The notes under the pieces are model-generated. The model made no database searches, was not told the DNA's origin, and saw only the letters and a program-made list of their open reading frames with translations. This document shows, piece after piece, positions 24,045-32,158 of a stretch of DNA of 64,000 nt. Made by a program: the position numbers and the translations under genes. The DNA comes from Zetaproteobacteria bacterium CG06_land_8_20_14_3_00_59_53 (GTDB taxonomy: Bacteria; Pseudomonadota; Zetaproteobacteria; Mariprofundales; Mariprofundaceae): contig PEWE01000033.1 of NCBI GenBank assembly GCA_002779605.1, positions 90,805 through 154,804 of the forward strand. The letters run 5' to 3'. Numbering within the stretch: the first letter of the stretch is position 1; each line of letters opens with the position of its first letter.

Positions 24045-25408
24045 GATGCCCAACGCAGACGGATACGCACCTGCTGATCGCCCAGATCCGTGTCCAGCAG
24101 ATCAACCTTACGCCCGAGAATCGAGCCCAGCGCATCGCGGATACGATTGGCTGCGGCGATATCCGGAACCGCACCGCTGAGCATCACTTCACCATCGGCA
24201 TACACAATCGCCTGCGGCTTGAAAGCCTGTTCCTGCCTGCCCAACTGCGTGATCGCTTCCATTTGGCGGATAAACTTCCAGGCATCGGCCGAGGCCCCGC
24301 CCCCTGCCGCCTGCCGCAATTGCAGCATCGGATCGATCATTGCGACACCGGGAAGGGCCTGATGGAAGGCGGCTTCAATCGCTGAGCGTGCCGCATCCTG
24401 CCGGCTCTGCAGTTGATGCAACTGCCATGAATCATGCCCGATCATCAGCAGCACAAGTACCGCAAGCAGCACCGCCGTGCGACGCCACGGGCCGATACGT
24501 TTGCTCCAGTCGGTTTGCACCGCCCATGCCCCATGTCTGAAGTTGAACGGTGCATTCATGCCTGCTGCATGCATGGCCAGCGCATTGGCCGCCTGCCGGC
24601 CGGGAAGACCGGAAACCGGCTGCCCCACTTCTGATGCAGGAATCTCTACCTGCCAGTTGATCCGCGAGGCATCGGGAAGCGTATCGAAGACTTGTTTCCA
24701 GGCGGTATCCAGCCGCCCTGTCAGAGGCATTGAGGCGGCGTCAAAGCCCATCGCCTTCAGGCTGGCAAGGGCTTCATGGGCAAGGCTCGCCATGCTCCGG
24801 CCCGGCCCCAGATTCAGACGACGCATGCCGCACCACACTCCGTCGGCATAGACACCCAGCATCAGCCCATCGGCATCGGCATCAAGTACACCTGCAGGAC
24901 TGTTGCCTTGCGGCTGATGGACCCTGAGGCGGACAGCGATATCCGGCCCGATATATGGGCAAGGGCTGCTGATGGCAGCCGCTGTCAGTTCATGTTTAAG
25001 GCTGCCGGGCAAGGCGAACACCAGACCACGCACCCCGGAATCGACTCGCTCAGCCTGCCAGCACAGCCACCAGTCCTCCTCTTCCGCTCCAGCCTGATCG
25101 GCCAGCTCCTGAGCCAGCGTAGCTGCATCGATATAGCGGGGATGTTCAAAGGGCAGGGAAAAAGGTCGTTGCAGCAGCATTTCAGCGGGCAGCAGACAGG
25201 CGGTCAGCGGTGCATCCACACTGCCCAGCGCCAATGCTGAAACAGCCGGCCGGGCCGCATCATCCGGCAAGCCATCAACAGCCTCGCCGCCACCGCTATC
25301 GGACTTAGCTACACCGGGGGCTTCGAAAACGAACTGGCGCTCACCCTTCTCGTCGTAGATATCAAGTCGCGATCCATCCCATCCGGCGATCAGCGGCATG
25401 TCCTGCAC
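24041..25408 (-). CDS. gspL: Type II secretion system protein L
   Basis: 455 aa (GTG at 25408; ATG at 25399 gives 452). A cytoplasmic actin-like domain (about 1-250) docks the ATPase GspE, a membrane helix follows at about 305-325 (TAVLLAVLVLLMIGHDSW), and a periplasmic ferredoxin-like domain (QAIVYADGEVMLSGAVPDI) pairs with GspM. Full-length and unbroken. Starts 14 bases downstream of gspK. Confidence 0.9.
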   Translation of the reverse strand: MQDMPLIAGWDGSRLDIYDEKGERQFVFEAPGVAKSDSGGGEAVDGLPDDAARPAVSALALGSVDAPLTACLLPAEMLLQRPFSLPFEHPRYIDAATLAQELADQAGAEEEDWWLCWQAERVDSGVRGLVFALPGSLKHELTAAAISSPCPYIGPDIAVRLRVHQPQGNSPAGVLDADADGLMLGVYADGVWCGMRRLNLGPGRSMASLAHEALASLKAMGFDAASMPLTGRLDTAWKQVFDTLPDASRINWQVEIPASEVGQPVSGLPGRQAANALAMHAAGMNAPFNFRHGAWAVQTDWSKRIGPWRRTAVLLAVLVLLMIGHDSWQLHQLQSRQDAARSAIEAAFHQALPGVAMIDPMLQLRQAAGGGASADAWKFIRQMEAITQLGRQEQAFKPQAIVYADGEVMLSGAVPDIAAANRIRDALGSILGRKVDLLDTDLGDQQVRIRLRWAS

Positions 25409-25421
25409 CTGCTATTCAGCA

Positions 25422-26366
25422 TCATAATCCGCTTGCCTTACGCCGTGAAAGCACGCGAAAAGACTCCCCCTGTCGGGCCAGGAGCATCTCCTCTGCCCAG
25501 CGGGCGCGTTCGAAGCGCGCCTCGACGCGCACCATGAAGGCATCACTTTTCACCGTCAGCCAACCGACTTTGACGCGCGACACCCAGCTGTTCATGCCTG
25601 CAGCAGTCAGATCACCGATGGATTTGTAGGGAGCGCTCTGCCGCGCATTGATCATGGCCTCGACTTCCCCTTGCGGAATATTGTCGGCCAAGCTTAACAG
25701 CACATCCGCCGGGGCGGTATTGATATTCAGTGCGGTAAGCCCGTACGATGGCCGCACTATCGCCACCTTGCGTAACTCCTCCAGCATCGGGATATCGAAG
25801 CCCTGTATCAGCAGCACTTCGTTCAGGCTGTCCAACGGAGCATTCTTGATTTGATAGGGGCGGTTCACATAGGCGCTTTCCTCCGCCCCGCCGCTGCCGA
25901 ACGGCTCCTTGTCGGCATCCATCCAGTCAACCAGCGCATCCACCAGACGGGGATCGATCTCCAGCCGCGTGAACAGACGTTTAAACACCGGCACCACATC
26001 GGCCTGCGCGTTTCCGGCCGAGTCCAGCAGGTCGTTCAGATTGAGAAAGCGGTTGGCATCCTCGATCCGACCGGCAATCACACCGTCATCAACAGGAAAC
26101 GGCGGGGCTTCGATCGCCCAGTCCTCATCCAGTCCGTCATAGGCATGATCGTCGGCCGACAGGGTGCGCAGGGCCAGCGCCTCGCCGGACTCCACCCCCA
26201 GCCAGGTTTTCGCCGCCAGTTGCATATTCTCGGCCCGACGCAGTGACACCCAGTCTTCATCCGCGCTCTGCACCGCCCATACAGCCACCAGAGCGACCAG
26301 CGCCAGCACCATGACCAGCGCGATGCCGCGTTCGGATTGTGTTGTATGCGCCATAGCGTATTTCAT
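25422..26366 (-). CDS. gspK: Type II secretion minor pseudopilin K
   Basis: 314 aa, the largest minor pseudopilin, initiating the pseudopilus tip with GspI and GspJ. N-terminal hydrophobic helix after GIALVMVLALVALV; the prepilin cleavage site lacks the usual phenylalanine, as is normal for GspK. The large helical-insert domain contains NLNDLL, VDWMDAD and LNINTAPADVLLSLAD. Overlaps the gspJ stop by 4 bases. Confidence 0.93.
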   Translation of the reverse strand: MKYAMAHTTQSERGIALVMVLALVALVAVWAVQSADEDWVSLRRAENMQLAAKTWLGVESGEALALRTLSADDHAYDGLDEDWAIEAPPFPVDDGVIAGRIEDANRFLNLNDLLDSAGNAQADVVPVFKRLFTRLEIDPRLVDALVDWMDADKEPFGSGGAEESAYVNRPYQIKNAPLDSLNEVLLIQGFDIPMLEELRKVAIVRPSYGLTALNINTAPADVLLSLADNIPQGEVEAMINARQSAPYKSIGDLTAAGMNSWVSRVKVGWLTVKSDAFMVRVEARFERARWAEEMLLARQGESFRVLSRRKASGL

Positions 26367-27001
26367 GGAGTGGTCGGCGCACCAGCCGTACCAGCTACAC
26401 CAGCTGTGGGAAGACCGATGGATGTGCCGATCGGTATGGGCAGGATCAACTCGCGCTGTACACCCTCAGTGGCACGCCAGCGCACCCGCAGCGCTGCCGG
26501 CAGCACATCACCGTTGGATTTTTTATCCCAGGTGTCCAGCCAGTTCCCATCACCGGCAAAAGCCTGCACCTCAAAGGATGCAGCCTTCTGCATATTCCAG
26601 CTGAGCGGTTGCTCATCGCGCATCCATGCCATGGCCGACTGACGCACGATCTCCCCGCTTGTCTCATCGATGGCGTAGTGCACGCGAAGCGGTGCAACCG
26701 AATCGCCGTCGGCCACCAGCAGGGTCAACGTATCGAAGGCATCGGCACCGCGCTGATCATGGGTGATCTCGAGTGATATCAGGGATTTATCCGGCGACTG
26801 CATCAGATAGGCCGTATCCATGCGCAAGCGGCGGTCGATCTGATAGGAGGATTCGAGCATATCGCGCTGCGCCTGCAGCATGCGGAAGCCCTCCCCTGCG
26901 GGAACCAGCGCCGTGTAACAAACCGTGGCGATGAGTGCGAACACGGCGAGCGCCACCAGCATCTCCAGCAGCGTAAAACCTCTGGCCATGCCCGGATTCA
27001 A
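26363..27001 (-). CDS. gspJ: Type II secretion minor pseudopilin J
   Basis: 212 aa. The prepilin signal RG|FTLLEML is cleaved and N-methylated by the prepilin peptidase; the mature N-terminus is a membrane helix. The start can be TTG at 27001, which overlaps the gspI stop (TTGA), or ATG at 26989 (MARGFTLLEM); both give a correct leader. Confidence 0.92.
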   Translation of the reverse strand: MNPGMARGFTLLEMLVALAVFALIATVCYTALVPAGEGFRMLQAQRDMLESSYQIDRRLRMDTAYLMQSPDKSLISLEITHDQRGADAFDTLTLLVADGDSVAPLRVHYAIDETSGEIVRQSAMAWMRDEQPLSWNMQKAASFEVQAFAGDGNWLDTWDKKSNGDVLPAALRVRWRATEGVQRELILPIPIGTSIGLPTAGVAGTAGAPTTP

Positions 27002-27360
27002 GGCAGGCTCCGATACAGAAACAGGCTGACGGTACTGCCGTCGGGAGCGGTCACCAGCATGTCCTGACGCACAAACTTTGCATCCAGCGTGGCCTGCTGC
27101 GAACTTTTCCAGCGGAAGATTCCACTGGCAGCTTCAACCTCGCCACTCACATCGGCTGCCTGTTTACCCTCCAACGCGATGCGTTCCAGTTCGTTGACCG
27201 CCACCCCGACCGCCTGTGCATGCAGGGAAAGATCATGCTGGATATCAGCGGATGAACCCACCCTGCCCATCAGCACGACCAGCGCCGTGGCTGCGATAGC
27301 CAGCGCGACCATCACCTCCAGCAGTGTGAAACCGTGCTGTGTTCTTGCCGATAAACTCAC
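26998..27360 (-). CDS. gspI: Type II secretion minor pseudopilin I
   Basis: 120 aa with prepilin leader HG|FTLLEVMVALAIAATALVVL. The open frame continues far upstream, but GTG at 27360 overlaps the gspH stop (GTGA) and gives the correct short leader and length for GspI. Part of the tip complex with J and K. Confidence 0.9.
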   Translation of the reverse strand: MSLSARTQHGFTLLEVMVALAIAATALVVLMGRVGSSADIQHDLSLHAQAVGVAVNELERIALEGKQAADVSGEVEAASGIFRWKSSQQATLDAKFVRQDMLVTAPDGSTVSLFLYRSLP

Positions 27361-27917
27361 GGCTTGTTGTCCAGCATGCGGATACCGCCCGGCCCGGGCC
27401 GCAATTCGATCCGCACATCTGCGGAAGCGGCATGCAGGGTCATATCTGCGAGGGTGAGCATACCGTCGGGCATCAGCATGATACTGCCGAGCGGGCTGTT
27501 TTCTATTGCCTTGCCATCCGCACCCTGAGGCGAACCTTCGGCAGGTGTCGGAAGTGCGGAAACACCGCCGTAAAACTGCACGCCGTCGGCGAGTTTCACC
27601 TCGCTGATACTTACACCCCCAGGCAGGGTCTGCGACGCGAACGGCGCCTCGCTCAGCGGCTGCCATTGGCCGCCATCGGCGGCCAGCTCGAAAGCATAGT
27701 GGTCGCTCCATGCATTCAGGCGCAGCGCGGTTCCGCGCAGTTGAGCCTCTTCACCGGCCAGATGCAGCAGGCGAACCAAGCGCCGGGAGGAATCGTCCAG
27801 CGCAGCATTGGACGGCTGGAACAGATTGGGGAGCACGTAGGACGCAACCACGGCCATGACGACCAGAACAAGCATCAGCTCCAGCAGGGTGAAGCCCCGC
27901 GCCTGCGGGGATGTCAT
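27357..27917 (-). CDS. gspH: Type II secretion minor pseudopilin H
   Basis: 186 aa, prepilin leader ARG|FTLLELMLVLVVMAVV, followed by the GspH-type globular domain (EEAQLRGTALRLNAWSDHYAF, then ADVRIELRPGPGG). It links the tip complex to the GspG shaft. 27 bases separate it from gspG. Confidence 0.92.
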   Translation of the reverse strand: MTSPQARGFTLLELMLVLVVMAVVASYVLPNLFQPSNAALDDSSRRLVRLLHLAGEEAQLRGTALRLNAWSDHYAFELAADGGQWQPLSEAPFASQTLPGGVSISEVKLADGVQFYGGVSALPTPAEGSPQGADGKAIENSPLGSIMLMPDGMLTLADMTLHAASADVRIELRPGPGGIRMLDNKP

Positions 27918-27944
27918 GGTGTCTCGCTGACCGCAGCCGGCTGC

Positions 27945-28346
27945 TTACCAGTTACCGATATCGGCATCGAAACCGGAGCCGCCGCTTCGCCCGTCGCCGC
28001 CGTAGGAAAGCAGATCGAAATCGCCGTGCACCCCCGGAGAGAGATAAACAAAATCGTTGCCCCAGGCATCCTTGGGCAGGCTGTCCATGTAACGCCGGCC
28101 ATCCTTGCCGGGCGTGACCAGTACATTCAGGCTTTCACTGGAGCCCGGGTAGTGACCGTTATGCAGGCGATACAGCTTCAGTGCCTGCGAGATGCCGCTC
28201 ATCTGCGAACGGGTGGCTTCCACCTTGGCCTCGTCGGCACGGTCGATGAAACGCGGCGCCACGATGGCCGCAAGCACCCCGATGATGACCAGCACCACCA
28301 TCAGCTCAAGCAGAGTGAATCCCTGTTGTTTATGCTGTTGTTTCAT
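27945..28346 (-). CDS. gspG: Type II secretion major pseudopilin G
   Basis: 133 aa. Leader QQG|FTLLELMVVLVIIGVLAAIV with Glu at +5, then the characteristic calcium-binding C-terminal loop (YPGSSESL, DAWGNDFVYLSPG, FDLLSYGGDG). It polymerises into the periplasmic pseudopilus. ATG overlaps the stop of the YidD-like gene by 4 bases. Confidence 0.97.
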   Translation of the reverse strand: MKQQHKQQGFTLLELMVVLVIIGVLAAIVAPRFIDRADEAKVEATRSQMSGISQALKLYRLHNGHYPGSSESLNVLVTPGKDGRRYMDSLPKDAWGNDFVYLSPGVHGDFDLLSYGGDGRSGGSGFDADIGNW

Positions 28347-28729
28347 TGTCCCTGCTCCTGTTCATCTGGATTTGATGCATTGGCCGAATCAAGCCAGAAA
28401 TCATTGCGCGCAAGCGGATCATAAAGTCGTTTGCCGTCCGCCGCCAGCAACCACGGGCCGTTGTGCACATCGTCCGCTTCGTGGATCAGGCGATCCAGTA
28501 TCAGCCACGAACCGACCAGCAGACCGTGTGCCTGCAACGCCTGCCTGGCATACAGCGAACATACCGGGAATGAGGGGCAGGAACGTCCATCCAACGGACC
28601 GGCCAACTGTTGATACGCGTAAAGCGGCGCCTCAGCCACCGGCACAGCCCTGCCCTGCACAGGCAACAGCGAGGCGAATCCAAAGCTGAGCACGGCAAGC
28701 AATGCATAGCCCGAAAGCACGCTTTTCAC
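28343..28729 (-). CDS. YidD-like membrane-insertion-factor domain protein
   Basis: 128 aa. After a hydrophobic N-terminal segment (YALLAVLSFGFASLL) comes a YidD-type core: YAYQQLAGPLDGRSCPSFPVC, YARQALQAHG and GSWLILDRLIHEAD, with the two cysteines that mark the family. YidD normally lies between rnpA and yidC; here it is inside the T2SS operon between the membrane-protein gene and gspG. The second of two tandem GTG codons (28729) overlaps the upstream stop as GTGA. The C-terminal 25 residues (ADGKRLYDPLARNDFWLD) are an extension. Confidence 0.7.
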   Translation of the reverse strand: MKSVLSGYALLAVLSFGFASLLPVQGRAVPVAEAPLYAYQQLAGPLDGRSCPSFPVCSLYARQALQAHGLLVGSWLILDRLIHEADDVHNGPWLLAADGKRLYDPLARNDFWLDSANASNPDEQEQGQ

Positions 28730-29343
28730 CACGGCCTGCCGGGAAGACCCGATGCCTGCCATAGCCCCTGCCACCACAGCACATAGGCCTCGAAGCTGCC
28801 GCGCTCGGCCAGCGAGACGGCTGAAAACACACTGCCCGACCACAGCCACAGCGTGGTCAGCACAAAGAATACCGTCACCGGCCCCATACCGCGCCGCCAT
28901 GCCCACAGGCTCAATAGCAGCATCGGCCAGACAAGCAGTGCCGCCGTGCCCGCATCGTGCCAGCGATGCAACCATGCATGACCGGCCCCGGGGAACAGCG
29001 CGGCAAGCAGGCCGGTGGTACGACTGTCGGCAGATGAAGGTGCGGTATGCGCCTGCGCATAGGCATTGACCAGCGCAGCATTGAGCCCATCGGCTGCGGG
29101 CGGCTCGACAGCCTGTCGGGTGCGCATGGAAATCAGGGCAGCCGCCAATCGCATGCGCTCTGCCCAGACGTCCGGCGCGACTTCATGAGCACCTGCCAGC
29201 ATCGCGACGGCCTCGGCATCCCTGCCCTGCGTCGCCAGATCGATGGCCCGGTGGTAGGCATCAGAGGCATCCGCCTGCGCAGGTGTGGCCTGACCGGCAA
29301 GCAGTACGACCAACAGGGCGAAAACCACATAAATGCTTCGCAT
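28726..29343 (-). CDS. Hypothetical exported membrane protein within the T2SS operon
   Basis: 205 aa. Signal peptide (to about QADA), then a TPR-like segment (YHRAIDLATQGRDAEAVAML), a spacer and two or three membrane segments (GTAALLVWPMLLLSLWAW, VTVFFVLTTLWLWSGSV). No family recognised. ATG at 29343 shares one base with the gspF stop (TTG at 29346 is an alternative), and its stop overlaps the YidD-like start, so it is fully embedded in the operon. Confidence 0.7.
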   Translation of the reverse strand: MRSIYVVFALLVVLLAGQATPAQADASDAYHRAIDLATQGRDAEAVAMLAGAHEVAPDVWAERMRLAAALISMRTRQAVEPPAADGLNAALVNAYAQAHTAPSSADSRTTGLLAALFPGAGHAWLHRWHDAGTAALLVWPMLLLSLWAWRRGMGPVTVFFVLTTLWLWSGSVFSAVSLAERGSFEAYVLWWQGLWQASGLPGRPW

Positions 29344-30548
29344 CAACGATGCACCAGTTCGTTCATTTCCATGATGGGCAGCAGGATGGCCATGGCCAGC
29401 GTGCCGACCATCACCGCCATCAGCATCACCAGTACAGGCTCCAGCATCGTCACCAGCCGCTTCAGATTGCGCGAGGTATCCGCATCGAAGTTGTCGGCCA
29501 CGCGCAGCAGCATGGCATCGAGCTGGCCGCTCTGTTCACCGACCGAGATCAAGCGGACAGCCAGCGGCGGGATATAACCCGACAGGCGCAACCGTTCGGC
29601 CAGACTTTCGCCCTCGCGCATCGATTCGCGCGCCGCCACCGCCGCCTCGCGTACCGGTTCCAGCAGCAGCGACTGGCTGGCGATATGCAGCGCGGAGAGC
29701 ACCGGCACACCGCCACCGAGCAGCATGCCGAGGGTGCGCGCATAGCGTGCGGTCTCCATCTTGCGCAGCAGACCGCCGATGGCGGGCAGACCCAGCAGCA
29801 GCAGGTCACGCCGATAGCGGATATGCGGCATGCGCATGGCAAAACGATACGCGGCCCCAAGCAGCAGCACACCGCCGAGCAACCAGATGCCATGCTCTCT
29901 GAGCAGGTTGGAAACATAGATGATGGCCGTGGTCAGAGCAGGAAGATTTCCACCGGCACGGTCGAACACACCGGCGATCTGCGGCACCACGACGGTAAGC
30001 AGAAAAACCATCACCAGCAGGCCGAAACCACTGACGATCAGCGGGTAGAGCACAGCGGAAAGTACTTCCTGACGCAACTCGCGTGCATGCTCCAGCACCT
30101 GCGCGAGCCTGCTGCTCACCGCATCCAGCTGGCCGGTTTCCTCACCTGCTGCGACCATATTGCAGACCACCTCATCAAAACCCAGATGCCGCATGGCTCC
30201 GGCCAGCGCATTGCCTTCCAGCACCTGTTGCCGGAGCGCTGTCACGAGTTGCCGGCCGCGCTTTGTTTCCATGCTGTCGGCGATCGAATCCAGCGCCTCG
30301 ACCATCGGCATACCGGCGGCAAGCAAGGTGGCGAGCTGTTGCATAAAGGTAATGGTCTGGGCTTCATCGAGCTTGCGCAGGCTGCCCTCGCCCCCTGCCG
30401 TATGACCGCGCCGCGCCGCCTCGACGCGTCGGGCGGTGAGTCCGCTGCTCTTTAACTGGCTGCGTACAGCACGTTCGGAATCGGCATCCATTTCGCCTTT
30501 CAGGGTGCGGCCGCGCCGATCCACGGCCTCATAGGTGAACAGGCTCAT
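29343..30548 (-). CDS. gspF: Type II secretion inner-membrane platform protein F
   Basis: 401 aa with two homologous cytoplasmic helical halves (about 70-165 and 275-370) separated by membrane segments, and three membrane helices in all (LIVSGFGLLVMVFLLTVVV, GVLLLGAAYRF, EPVLVMLMAVMVGTLAMAIL). The family signature VICNMVAAGEETGQLDAV appears with small changes. It couples GspE to pseudopilus growth. Overlaps gspE by 4 bases. Confidence 0.96.
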   Translation of the reverse strand: MSLFTYEAVDRRGRTLKGEMDADSERAVRSQLKSSGLTARRVEAARRGHTAGGEGSLRKLDEAQTITFMQQLATLLAAGMPMVEALDSIADSMETKRGRQLVTALRQQVLEGNALAGAMRHLGFDEVVCNMVAAGEETGQLDAVSSRLAQVLEHARELRQEVLSAVLYPLIVSGFGLLVMVFLLTVVVPQIAGVFDRAGGNLPALTTAIIYVSNLLREHGIWLLGGVLLLGAAYRFAMRMPHIRYRRDLLLLGLPAIGGLLRKMETARYARTLGMLLGGGVPVLSALHIASQSLLLEPVREAAVAARESMREGESLAERLRLSGYIPPLAVRLISVGEQSGQLDAMLLRVADNFDADTSRNLKRLVTMLEPVLVMLMAVMVGTLAMAILLPIMEMNELVHR

Positions 30549-32158
30549 TCCTGAACGACGACCGCATCCTCACGCGTCACGCGCAGTACCTCGTCCACGC
30601 TGGTGCGACCGCTCGCCACATGGCGCGCGCCATCATAGGCCAGCGATTTCATACCCTCTTTGTGCGCCAGTCTGCGCATATCGAGCAGGCCCTTGCCGTC
30701 GTGGATCGCATCGCGCATCGCATCGGTCACACGTGCCATTTCGAAGATACCGAGCCGGCCGGCATAACCGGTCTGGATGCAGGCATCGCAACCCACCGCT
30801 TCATACAACTCGCCGACCTTACCGAACGCATCGGGTGGCACACGCAGCGCCTGCCAGTCGGCATCACTGGCGGCACGCGGCCGTTTACAATGCGGGCAGA
30901 GCTCGCGCACCAGTCGTTGCGCCTGCACCATCAGCAGACTGGAGGCGATCAGATAGGGCTCCACCCCCATATCTTTCAGGCGCATGATGGAGGAAAGCGC
31001 ATCGTTGGTGTGCAGCGTGGAGAGCACCAGATGGCCGGTCAAACTGGCCTGGATGGCGATCTCCGCCGTCTCCAGATCGCGGATCTCGCCGATCATCACG
31101 ATGTCCGGATCCTGACGCAGGATCGAGCGCAGACCGGCGGCGAAGGTTACGCCGATCTTGCTCTGCACCTGCATCTGCCCGACATGATCGAGCTGATATT
31201 CGATCGGGTCCTCGATGGTCAATACGTTCCTGTTTCTCCGATCCACGGTCATCAACGCACTGTACAGCGTGGTGCTCTTGCCGGAGCCGGTGGGACCTGT
31301 GACCAGCACGATACCATGCGGAGCTGACACCACGTCCTTCATGGTGGCCAGATGCGTGTCGTTCATGCCCAGCTCGGTGAGGCTGAGTACGCCCCTTCCG
31401 CGGTCGAGCAGACGCAGCACGACGCGTTCGCCGTAAGCAGTGGGAAGCACCGAGGCTCGCACATCCACCTCGCGGCCGGCGATGCGCACGCGGAAACGCC
31501 CGTCCTGCGGATGCCGCTTCTCGGCGATATCCATGCCGGCCAGCACCTTGATGCGGCTGGTCATCGCCGCCTGCACGCCCTTCGGCGGCGTGACCACGGT
31601 ATGCAGCACACCGTCCACGCGGAAACGCACCAGCACATTGGATTCGAAAGGCTCGATATGGATATCACTGGCTCGCTCTTTCAGGGCCTGCGAAATCAGC
31701 GTATTCACCAGACGGATGACAGGCGCTTCGTCCTCGGATTCGAGCAGGTCCTTGACCTCCTCGATCTCGCGAGACAACTCCCCTTCACTTCCCAGATCCT
31801 CCAGCATCTCCTCGGCTGAGGCGGAAGCCATATCGAATACACGGTTCAGCTCAAGCAGTATCTGGTTGCGCGGGGCGCGCACCGGAGTGACCTCGCCACC
31901 CAGTTCGCGGCGCATATCGTCGAGCAGCATCCACGGCCATTCGCCATCATCCGGCACCGCCACGGGATTGGGCATCTCATCGCTGGCTGCCAGCGGCAGC
32001 ACCGGTCCGAGGCGCAGCACGGGAAGAGAGAAACGCAGTACCCGCTTGCTGTCCACACGCTCCGGAGGAATACGCACCAGATGGCTCCACACCGGCTCGT
32101 GACCGGCAGGCTGGCCCGATTCGTTCTCGGGCAGGACGGGCGAAGCCTGCTCAACCAT
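30545..32158 (-). CDS. gspE: Type II secretion ATPase E
   Basis: 537 aa AAA-like hexameric ATPase. Walker A GPTGSGKST at 288-296, Asp box region VLTIEDPIEYQ, Walker B IVMIGEIRD, and a His box LVLSTLHTNDALSSI. The C-terminal zinc domain has CPHC and CDAC. An N-terminal region (1-140) docks GspL. It powers pseudopilus extension in the cytoplasm. ATG at 32158 overlaps the gspD stop. Confidence 0.97.
   Translation of the reverse strand: MVEQASPVLPENESGQPAGHEPVWSHLVRIPPERVDSKRVLRFSLPVLRLGPVLPLAASDEMPNPVAVPDDGEWPWMLLDDMRRELGGEVTPVRAPRNQILLELNRVFDMASASAEEMLEDLGSEGELSREIEEVKDLLESEDEAPVIRLVNTLISQALKERASDIHIEPFESNVLVRFRVDGVLHTVVTPPKGVQAAMTSRIKVLAGMDIAEKRHPQDGRFRVRIAGREVDVRASVLPTAYGERVVLRLLDRGRGVLSLTELGMNDTHLATMKDVVSAPHGIVLVTGPTGSGKSTTLYSALMTVDRRNRNVLTIEDPIEYQLDHVGQMQVQSKIGVTFAAGLRSILRQDPDIVMIGEIRDLETAEIAIQASLTGHLVLSTLHTNDALSSIMRLKDMGVEPYLIASSLLMVQAQRLVRELCPHCKRPRAASDADWQALRVPPDAFGKVGELYEAVGCDACIQTGYAGRLGIFEMARVTDAMRDAIHDGKGLLDMRRLAHKEGMKSLAYDGARHVASGRTSVDEVLRVTREDAVVVQE

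Noticed and set aside
29283..30455. 390-codon plus-strand frame
   Set aside because: Antisense to gspF and its neighbour; composition is His/Gln-rich as usual for shadow frames.
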